Part shown: piece by piece, positions 14,233-20,776 of the stretch
Numbering within the stretch: position 1 is the stretch's first letter
Layout of the letters: each line of letters opens with the position of its first letter
Assembly (NCBI GenBank): GCA_035760965.1
Contig: DASTRY010000065.1
Span: 1-20,776, forward strand
DNA: 20,776 nt
Direction of reading: 5' to 3'
From: JADGHX01 sp035760965
GTDB taxonomy: Bacteria; Pseudomonadota; Gammaproteobacteria; Steroidobacterales; Steroidobacteraceae
Notes under the pieces: model-generated
Told to the model about the DNA's origin: nothing
Database searches by the model: none
What the model saw: the letters and a program-made list of their open reading frames with translations, nothing else
Position numbers and translations under genes: made by a program

Positions 14233-16221
14233 TCAAAGCGCGAACGGATACGTGTCCGGAACGCCGGCCTTCGCGTGCTGCGGCCCGAGCGGCGTGACCG
14301 CTGTGGTGTCATCGAACCACACGTACGCGTCGAACTGCTGCGGCAATGACGCTTGCGCGTAGTGACTCGCGAGCTCCGTCTCGGGCCGGTAGATGACGCC
14401 GATGAAGCGTTCGAGACGTGCATCGAGCAAGCGGCGGCGAACCGTTTCGTCCGCGGCCGGGTTCAGCACGAATCGCGGTACGCCGGACTCGTGGCAGAGA
14501 TGCTCGTAGCTGTCCTGATGCGCGGGGCGCACGCGTTTGATCTCCATCGGCCCATCCCATTCGCTGGCCGCGGCGACCGTGCCGGTGTTCATGCCGAAGC
14601 CGATCAGCGCCGCGTCCGCGCGGAAGCGCTCGCGGCTGAGCTGGCCGATGTTCAGCTCCTCGCGCAACGTGCCCATCTCCGTGTAGCGCGCGTCGCCGAT
14701 GTGCGAGTTGTGCGCCCACACGACCGCCTTCGATTGCGCGCCTCGATGCTCGAGAACGTGCACCAGCGTCTCGAACATATGCGTATCGCGCAGATTCCAC
14801 GATTCGGCGCCACCGTAGTACATGATGCGGTAATAGTGCTCGGCGGAAGCGACCAACCGCGCGTTCAGCGCCGCATCGAGGAGGTCATCCCCATCTTGCT
14901 GCGCGTGATCGAGCCGTTTGCTCAGCAACTCGCGGCATTGCTGGGTCACCGCTTCCTCGCACGCACGATAGCTGCCCGTGAGTACGGCGCGGCCGTAGGT
15001 GCTCGGCTCCTTCTGCCAGGGCGTGAGACAGCCGTAGCGCTCGCGCGCGATCTGCGCGGCTTCGGGATCGGTCCGATTCAGATAATCGAGAACCGCCGCG
15101 ATCGAATCGCTCATGTTGTAGAGATCGAGCCCGTAGAAGCCGACGCGCCGCTCGGGCGGTAGCGGCTCGTTGTGCGCGCGCAGCCATTCGATGAACGCTT
15201 CGACTTCCACGTTGCGCCACATCCATGTCGGAAAGCGCTGAAAGGGAGGCTCCATGCGATCCGTCGCAGGCCGATGCCGCACATACCGATCCACTGCCGC
15301 GGCATCGGGGTAGTCCGCTTCGACGGCAACGATCGTGAACCCGTGCTCTTCGATCAGGCGTCGCGTGATGGCCGCGCGCGCTCGATAGAACTCCGACGTG
15401 CCGTGGCTCGCTTCGCCCAGCAACACGACGCGCCGCTCGCCGAAGCGATCGATCCACTCTGCGAACCGCGGGTCTTCCGGCGCGGGCAGCGGTTCCGCCG
15501 CCGCGGCGATGAGCTCCGGCAGCTTGCGAAGGCGCCACCGACTGGCGAGGCGACTGACGGCCGCGCGCCCATGTTCCGTCCACCCGTGTTCCCCGATCAG
15601 CGGGACGAAGGCGACGCCGCCCAGATTCTCGTCTTCGTACGCGTCTTCGCCGACGCGAGTGATCTTCCGCAGCGTCTGCATGCCCGGCACCGTGCCGACG
15701 GGAATGATCAGGCGTCCCCCGATAGCCAGTTGCGTCTTCAACGTCTCGGGTACGCGCGGTGCGGCGGCCGCGACGAGAATCGCATCGAACGGCGCTTTCT
15801 CGGGCCATCCCTGCGTGCCGTCGCCCGTGCGCACGTGAACGTTGTCATAGGTTAATTCGGCGAGCCGCCGTGCGGCCTCGCGCGCGAGCGACTCGTGGCG
15901 CTCGATCGTGTAGACCTCCGCGGCAATCCGACTCATCACGGCAGCCGCGTACCCCGAGCCGGTGCCGACTTCGAGCACGCGCTCGCCCGGCTCGATCTCG
16001 GCGGCTTCGATCATGAGGGCCACGATGTAAGGCTGCGAGATCGTCTGTCCGGCGCCGATGGGCAACGGCGCATCCTCGTACGCGAACTCCGCGAGACCGG
16101 GATCGACGAAGGCCTCGCGCGGCACGGTCGCCATCGCCTCGAGGACGCGCCGATCGCGCACACCGCGTCTCGCGATCTGCGTCTCGACCATGCGCTGTCG
16201 GGCTGTGGCCAGATCCTTCAT
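14233..16221 (-). CDS. Protein-L-isoaspartate O-methyltransferase fused to erythromycin-esterase-like domain
   Basis: The protein has 662 residues and two enzymes in one chain. Residues 1 to about 215 are a Pcm-type methyltransferase: RMVETQIARRGVRDRRVLEA, LPIGAGQTISQPYIVALM (53-70), SAM motif I VLEVGTGSGYAA (82-93), and IIPVG (172-176). Pcm uses S-adenosylmethionine to start repair of isoaspartyl residues in aged proteins. Residues about 233-662 match the erythromycin esterase family: VVLLGEASHGTSEFYRAR (265-282, with Glu270 and His273), VAVEADYPDA (298-307), GFYGLDLYNM (361-370) and VVWAHNSHIGDARY (500-513). That family hydrolyses macrolide lactones in a few members, but most are of unknown substrate. 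No frame break is seen across the junction. I preferred the ATG over a GTG 13 codons upstream because Pcm homology starts there; neither has a good ribosome binding site. No signal peptide, so cytoplasmic. Confidence 0.9.
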   Translation of the reverse strand: MKDLATARQRMVETQIARRGVRDRRVLEAMATVPREAFVDPGLAEFAYEDAPLPIGAGQTISQPYIVALMIEAAEIEPGERVLEVGTGSGYAAAVMSRIAAEVYTIERHESLAREAARRLAELTYDNVHVRTGDGTQGWPEKAPFDAILVAAAAPRVPETLKTQLAIGGRLIIPVGTVPGMQTLRKITRVGEDAYEDENLGGVAFVPLIGEHGWTEHGRAAVSRLASRWRLRKLPELIAAAAEPLPAPEDPRFAEWIDRFGERRVVLLGEASHGTSEFYRARAAITRRLIEEHGFTIVAVEADYPDAAAVDRYVRHRPATDRMEPPFQRFPTWMWRNVEVEAFIEWLRAHNEPLPPERRVGFYGLDLYNMSDSIAAVLDYLNRTDPEAAQIARERYGCLTPWQKEPSTYGRAVLTGSYRACEEAVTQQCRELLSKRLDHAQQDGDDLLDAALNARLVASAEHYYRIMYYGGAESWNLRDTHMFETLVHVLEHRGAQSKAVVWAHNSHIGDARYTEMGTLREELNIGQLSRERFRADAALIGFGMNTGTVAAASEWDGPMEIKRVRPAHQDSYEHLCHESGVPRFVLNPAADETVRRRLLDARLERFIGVIYRPETELASHYAQASLPQQFDAYVWFDDTTAVTPLGPQHAKAGVPDTYPFAL

Positions 16222-16487
16222 GGCACTGAGTATTACGCTCGGATCGTCACGCGGCTCCACTTGGCCGCGGGCTGAAGAAGTAGCGCTCGCTCCGCTACGC
16301 GGAAAAATTTCACTACCGGCGCGCGCGTTCCGCCTCTAGTATTACTGGTGCACCGTGATCGAAGGGGGTTCGTGTGCATGCAACGAGGGCGACATAAGCA
16401 AATGTCTCAGCGCCCTGCGGAAAGCGCTCATTGGGCTCGCAACATCGGCTGCGTAATTTGCCGCCACCTCGCCAGGGAGCGGTTCTG
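16222..16487. promoter_or_regulatory. Divergent intergenic region
   Basis: This 266-base gap separates the methyltransferase–esterase operon from the small winged-helix gene and must contain promoters for both. GTAGCG (16280-16285) and CGCTAC (16293-16298) form a 6-bp hairpin with a 7-base loop, followed by an A/T-rich GGAAAAATTTC. TAGTATTACTGG near 16338 is another AT-rich patch. Neither -35/-10 pair is convincing, and I see no gene. Confidence 0.3.
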
Positions 16488-16805
16488 ATGTCGAACGACC
16501 TGACACCTTCCGAGACGCGCTTCGTGCAAGCTCTGTGCGGAGCGGGTCCTCTTGGCATTCCACCACTCGGGCTGGCGCGTGCCTTGGGTGTGACGCCTGC
16601 AACGGTGGGCAATCTCTCCACCATCGTCGAGCGCAAGGGGTTCTGTATCCGCGAGCGCTACGGCATGCGTATCTTTCTGCGGCCGACGAGCACGGCGCTC
16701 GCGCTGGTCGCGTCGCTGGGCTCTGCGGATACGCCGCTGCCGATCGCATCGGCATCCAGCGACACGAAGAAGACGCGCGCCCCGCGCGCGCCCCGCATGC
16801 GCTGA
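16488..16805 (+). CDS. Small winged-helix DNA-binding protein
   Basis: The protein has 105 residues. Residues 5-66 read as a winged helix-turn-helix: LTPSETRFVQALCGAG, then LGLARALGVTPATVGNLSTI for the two HTH helices, and VERKGFCIRERYGMRIFLRP for the wing. This layout is like MarR or other small transcription regulators. The tail (about 88-105) is Ser/Lys/Arg rich (SDTKKTRAPRAPRMR) and may add non-specific DNA contact. The ATG follows GGGAG. It stands alone between two minus-strand genes; its target is not evident, but the divergent methyltransferase–esterase operon is the natural candidate. The specific family is not recognised. Confidence 0.6.
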   Translation: MSNDLTPSETRFVQALCGAGPLGIPPLGLARALGVTPATVGNLSTIVERKGFCIRERYGMRIFLRPTSTALALVASLGSADTPLPIASASSDTKKTRAPRAPRMR

Positions 16806-16827
16806 TCCGGCGCCGACCCGGTCACGC

Positions 16828-17646
16828 TCAGTAGCGCCATTCCAGCTCGAGCTCGAAGCCGCGAGGCACGGGCTCGACGCTGACGGATACGGGATTCGGC
16901 ATGCCGGATTCGAAGAACGCCCGATCGAACACGCCGGCCACATAGTTGCCGAGCGCAATGCCGGCGAGCACGTCCGCGGGGAAGTGCGCGCCGGCTTCGA
17001 CGCGCGCCCATCCGGTGCCGTATCCGAGCAGGTCGACGCCGACATCCAGCACGCGCCGCGCGGTCGGGCTCATGTCGATGGCGTCCAGGTTGTCGCGCGC
17101 CAGCCCGTTCAGCACCGCGGCATGCGAGGAGTGGCCCGACGGGAAGCTCTGCGTGCCTTCGCCGTTCGGGCGCGTGCGGCCGGTCGCGTCTTTGAGCACG
17201 GTGGTGGCGAGCCCTGTCGTCGCGATCGCGCCGAGTTGGACGGTGAGGCCGCGCGCTTTGTCACGCAGCCAGGTCGGCGCGTCGTCGGAGCCGGGCGTGG
17301 CGAGCACGGTGGCGAAATAGGCGATCGAGGAGGCGCTGCGCAGGTGGTCGCTCCAGGCTTGCGCCTCCTGCTGTGAGCCGAAGACGGGCGTGTTCTCGCG
17401 GGCCCAGTTGGAAACCTTGCGGTCCCAGCCGTCGATCTGGAAGACCGCCGCGCCGGCAAGCGGCGCCCACACGTGCGGGTCCTTCGCGGACTGCACGGCG
17501 GCATCCTTCAGCCGCGCGAGGCTTGGCAGTGCCGCGTCCGCGCCCCAGTTCCCCGGCCCCGTCGTGACGCATCCGGCCAGCGGGATCACAAAGAGCGCTG
17601 CGCAAAGCGGCAGCAGCGTGCGCAAGCGCCGAGCACCGATGGCCAT
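16828..17646 (-). CDS. PAP2-family phosphatase, predicted lipoprotein
   Basis: The protein has 272 residues. The N terminus is a lipoprotein signal ending IPLAGC, with Cys26 as the lipid-modified residue. All three PAP2 phosphatase motifs are present: K152-(x6)-R159-P160 (KDATGRTRP), FPSGHSSH with Ser170/His172, and R215-(x5)-H221-(x3)-D225 (RVEAGAHFPAD). The family removes phosphate from lipids such as phosphatidate or undecaprenyl pyrophosphate, or from other phosphoesters. Most PAP2 enzymes are multi-pass membrane proteins; this one seems to be tethered by a lipid and otherwise mostly in the periplasm, like the class A acid phosphatase type. The chain ends with an alternating strand, FELELEWRY. 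It is divergent from ppiD and has no operon partner. Confidence 0.88.
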   Translation of the reverse strand: MAIGARRLRTLLPLCAALFVIPLAGCVTTGPGNWGADAALPSLARLKDAAVQSAKDPHVWAPLAGAAVFQIDGWDRKVSNWARENTPVFGSQQEAQAWSDHLRSASSIAYFATVLATPGSDDAPTWLRDKARGLTVQLGAIATTGLATTVLKDATGRTRPNGEGTQSFPSGHSSHAAVLNGLARDNLDAIDMSPTARRVLDVGVDLLGYGTGWARVEAGAHFPADVLAGIALGNYVAGVFDRAFFESGMPNPVSVSVEPVPRGFELELEWRY

Positions 17647-17818
17647 AGCGGCGGTCCAAGTGGCCGTGAACGCGAGTCAGACGCCGGCCGCTGGCCAAAT
17701 CAGTCGGCGTACGGGAGCTCGCAGCGGAGAGGTGCGGGCCGGGTGTGGTAGCATCCGCGCGCTTCGGGGGTCGAGTCCCGACCGCATCACAGCCCACGAA
17801 TCAACGGGTTAGACAGTA
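17647..17818. promoter_or_regulatory. Divergent region upstream of ppiD with a tRNA-like segment
   Basis: This 172-base gap lies between the PAP2 gene and ppiD. GGGGGTCGAGTCCCGACCGC (17766-17785) looks like the T-arm and 3' end of a tRNA such as tRNA-Asp, but no D-arm or anticodon arm precedes it. The same bases form a simple hairpin, GGTCG/CGACC with an AGTCC loop. TGTGGTAGCAT (17743-17753) could be an extended -10 element for ppiD, without a clear -35. Confidence 0.35.
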
Positions 17819-19720
17819 ATGCTTCAACGGATCAGAGATAGTCTGCAGGCGCAGAAGTGGCTTGCCATGGTCATTCTCGGCGCGCTGGCGCTGGTGTTCG
17901 CGGCATGGGGCGCGTACGGCATCGTCGACCTCGGGATCGGCAGCGGCACCTATGCGGCGAAGGTGGAGGGCGAGAAGGTCTCCATCAAAGATGCGCAGGA
18001 GGCCTGGCAGCAGCAGCAGATGCAGTGGCAGCAGCGCATGGGCGGGGAGCTGCCCGCCGATCTGAAGGAGCGCCTGCAAGATCAGCTTCTCGAAGGAATG
18101 GTGCGTGAGGCCTTGATCGGCAAGCACTCGCACGACCTAGGCTATCGAGTGAGCGACCAGCAGCTGCACGATCAGATCCGCCAGATTCCGGCGTTCCAGA
18201 TCGACGGCCAGTACAACGCGGCGCAGGCGAAATACGCGCTCGATCGCGTCGGCATGTCGCCGGCCATGTTCGAAGCGAGCCTGCGGCGCGATCTGCAGCG
18301 CGGGCAGATCGAGAACGGCCTGCGCATCTCGGACTTCGTCACGCCGACCGAGCTCAAGCGCTTGCAGGCGCTGCAGTCCGAGCAGCGCGAAGTGCGCTAT
18401 GCGACGGTGCCGGCGGACAAGTACGCGGCGGAAGCGAAGATCGACGATGCGGCGATCGAGGCGTACTACAAGAAGAATCAGGCCCAGTACATGACGCCCG
18501 AGTACGTGCAGCTCGCCTATGCGGAGCTGCGGCTCGAGCAGGTCGCGAGCCAGGTCACCGTCAGCGACGATGAGATCTCGGACTACTACAACAAGAACAA
18601 GGACAAGTACGTGCAGCCGGAGAAGCGGCGCTCGCACCACATCCTGATCGAGAGCGGCAAGGACGATGCGGCGGCGTTGAAGAAGGCGCAAGACGTGCTC
18701 GCGCAGGCCAAGTCCGGCAAGGACTTCGGCGAGCTTGCTAAGAAGTACTCGCAGGACCCGGGGTCCGCGGAGAAGGGCGGCGAGCTCGATTGGGCGGAGC
18801 GCAGCTACTTCGATGCCGCGTTCGCCGATGCGCTCTTCAGCATGCAGCCGGGCGAGATTCGCGGGCCGGTGAAGACGCAGTACGGCTATCACATCATCCG
18901 GCTGGACGAGATTCAGCCGAGCAAGGGGCAGAGCCTCGCGGAGGCGCGCCCGGAGATCGAGGCAGAGCTGCGCAAGGACAAGGCGGCGGACCTCTTCGGC
19001 AATGCGCAGGAGCAGATCCAGCAGCGCCTCGAGCAGCCCGGCGCGGACCTGAACACCCTCGCAAAGGACTTGAACCTGCAGACCGGCGAGGTCGCGCAGT
19101 TCGAGCGCGGCAAGGGCGGGGCGCCGCTCGGCGATTCGCAGGAGCTGGAGGACGCCGTGTTCAGCACGGCCGTGCTCGATGAGCACAAAATCGGCGGGCC
19201 GATCGCGCTCGGCGAGGATCGGCTCGTGATCGTGAAGGCGCTGAACCACAAGAAGCCGGAGCCGAAGCCGCTCGCGACGGTGCGCGATGAGATCGTCGCG
19301 GCCCTGCGCAAGGAGCACGGCACGCAGGCCGCGGCCGCCGCAGCCGAGGCGGCGCGCGCGAAGCTGAATGCCGGGACGTCATTCGATGACGTGGTGAAGG
19401 AGCTCGGCGTCACGGCCGATGCGGCGCACTTCGTCGGGCGCGAAGACCCGTCGGTGCCCGCGCCGGTGCGTGAGGCGGTGTTCAAGGCCCCGAAGCCCGT
19501 CGATGGCAAGCCCGTGAATCGTGCGGTGTCGCTCGAGAACGGCAACGCGGCGGTCGTGTCGGTGAGCGCCGTGCGCATCGAGCCGAATCCGAGTCCTGAC
19601 GACCTGGAGAGGGGGAAGCGCCAGGTGGTCCAGCGCCACGCGCAAGGTGACGCAATCGCCTACCTCGACGAGCTGCGCCGCACCGCCGACGTGAGCAAGA
19701 ACCCGAAGGCGTTCGAGTAA
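17819..19720 (+). CDS. ppiD: Periplasmic peptidyl-prolyl isomerase/chaperone PpiD
   Basis: The protein has 633 residues, the usual size for PpiD. It begins with a short cytoplasmic segment (MLQRIRDSLQAQKW) and one transmembrane helix (about 14-34, LAMVILGALALVFAAWGAYG), so the rest is in the periplasm. A SurA_N-like chaperone region covers about 45-175. A parvulin (PPIC) domain lies at about 267-366: RRSHHILIESG, FGELAKKYSQDPGSAEKGGE, LDWAERSYFDAAFADALFSM and TQYGYHIIRLDEIQ. A long C-terminal helical region follows. PpiD sits near the Sec translocon and helps newly exported proteins fold. Parvulin catalytic positions are only partly retained in the family, so chaperone activity is more certain than isomerase activity. 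The ribosome binding site is weak. It converges on fabI. Confidence 0.95.
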   Translation: MLQRIRDSLQAQKWLAMVILGALALVFAAWGAYGIVDLGIGSGTYAAKVEGEKVSIKDAQEAWQQQQMQWQQRMGGELPADLKERLQDQLLEGMVREALIGKHSHDLGYRVSDQQLHDQIRQIPAFQIDGQYNAAQAKYALDRVGMSPAMFEASLRRDLQRGQIENGLRISDFVTPTELKRLQALQSEQREVRYATVPADKYAAEAKIDDAAIEAYYKKNQAQYMTPEYVQLAYAELRLEQVASQVTVSDDEISDYYNKNKDKYVQPEKRRSHHILIESGKDDAAALKKAQDVLAQAKSGKDFGELAKKYSQDPGSAEKGGELDWAERSYFDAAFADALFSMQPGEIRGPVKTQYGYHIIRLDEIQPSKGQSLAEARPEIEAELRKDKAADLFGNAQEQIQQRLEQPGADLNTLAKDLNLQTGEVAQFERGKGGAPLGDSQELEDAVFSTAVLDEHKIGGPIALGEDRLVIVKALNHKKPEPKPLATVRDEIVAALRKEHGTQAAAAAAEAARAKLNAGTSFDDVVKELGVTADAAHFVGREDPSVPAPVREAVFKAPKPVDGKPVNRAVSLENGNAAVVSVSAVRIEPNPSPDDLERGKRQVVQRHAQGDAIAYLDELRRTADVSKNPKAFE

Positions 19721-19737
19721 ATCGCTCGCGTGGCTAT

Positions 19738-19768
19738 CGGGAATCGCAATGCCCTAAGCGGGAATCGC
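19738..19768 (+). repeat. Short direct repeat after ppiD
   Basis: CGGGAATCGC occurs twice (19738-19747 and 19759-19768), 21 bases apart, and a related CGGGGAATC lies at 19800. The repeats sit between convergent stop codons and may be debris or part of the terminator region. Confidence 0.4.
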
Positions 19769-19771
19769 GAC

Positions 19772-19805
19772 TCCCCGAATATTTGCGCCGACGCTCCCTC
19801 GGGGA
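19772..19805. terminator. Bidirectional hairpin between ppiD and fabI
   Basis: TCCCCGA (19772-19778) and TCGGGGA (19799-19805) form a 7-bp stem with a 20-base loop, directly before the fabI stop codon. Its place between convergent genes fits a shared terminator, though no T-run is present on either side. Confidence 0.4.
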
Positions 19806-19806
19806 A

Positions 19807-20607
<801 letters not shown>

Positions 20608-20776
20608 ACGAAATGCCTCCCGATCGGCAAAGGCCGGAAGCGGCGGGCGAGCCGCCTTCGGCGTTCAAGCCTGCTGAATGCCACGGCGGCAGCGCACGTG
20701 CCACTCGCGGGCGGCCCTGCGGGACCGCGCTCAGCGAGTCACCCGTTCAGCCGCGACGCGAGGATACGCGGATCGT

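Noticed and set aside
14233..16221. A macrolide resistance gene
   Set aside because: The esterase domain belongs to the broad Ere family, most members of which are not resistance enzymes. The fusion to a repair methyltransferase and lack of mobile context argue against antibiotic resistance as its main role.
17743..17790. A complete tRNA gene upstream of ppiD
   Set aside because: Only a T-arm-like segment is present. The true T-stem would have two mismatches, and there is no anticodon arm, D-arm or matching acceptor stem.
18137..19318. A 393-codon open frame opposite ppiD
   Set aside because: It mirrors the codon pattern of ppiD and gives a Leu/Arg-rich sequence with no motif or ribosome binding site.
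20739..20776. A possible 3' end of a minus-strand gene reading DPRILASRLNG before a stop
   Set aside because: Only 11 codons are in the window and the other frames also stop nearby, so a real upstream gene cannot be told from chance.

Overview
The window looks like ordinary chromosomal DNA of a high-GC proteobacterium. The ppiD–fabI pair, the TonB-dependent receptor, the outer-membrane-type signals and the housekeeping set point to Gammaproteobacteria, perhaps a Steroidobacter/Nevskiales/Xanthomonadales-like lineage. The lineage is inferred from gene content and GC bias; no rRNA or complete tRNA is present to fix it. I see no insertion sequence, phage gene or CRISPR array, and no stretch above 300 bases lacks a gene.

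Layout. (1) 106-2334: a stress-protein group. Two minus-strand DUF2382/YsnF-type proteins stand divergently from a plus-strand glycine-zipper protein with an N-terminal 17M/YflT-like domain. (2) 2466-7710: a cell-envelope block on the plus strand. It holds a secreted LVIVD-type beta-propeller protein, a DUF305 His/Met-rich periplasmic protein whose start overlaps the propeller stop (ATGA), and, after a separate promoter, a TonB-dependent receptor. (3) 7823-9226: a membrane-anchored TPR protein, a twin-CBS protein and a small uncharacterised protein. (4) 9240-12770: an Hsp20 and Lon protease pair three bases apart on the minus strand, divergent from a DJ-1/PfpI protein. (5) 12849-16221: a minus-strand pair made of a protein-isoaspartate methyltransferase–erythromycin-esterase fusion and a BON–SRPBCC membrane protein. 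(6) 16488-20607: a small winged-helix protein, a PAP2-family lipoprotein, the periplasmic chaperone PpiD and the enoyl-ACP reductase FabI.

How the genes fit together. Most of 106-2334 and 8393-16221 is concerned with stress and protein quality: DUF2382 proteins, a 17M-like protein, CBS, Hsp20, Lon, DJ-1, isoaspartate repair and BON–SRPBCC. This reads as a stress-response island. The Lon here is coupled to Hsp20 and does not sit in the usual lon–hupB–ppiD order, so it is probably an extra copy. The propeller/DUF305 pair next to a TonB receptor may handle a metal or another periplasmic ligand; this is the least explained part of the window.

The points most worth a second look are the methyltransferase–esterase fusion, the propeller–DUF305–receptor block, a hairpin covering the ribosome binding site of the propeller gene, and a shared N-terminal domain linking the divergent stress genes.
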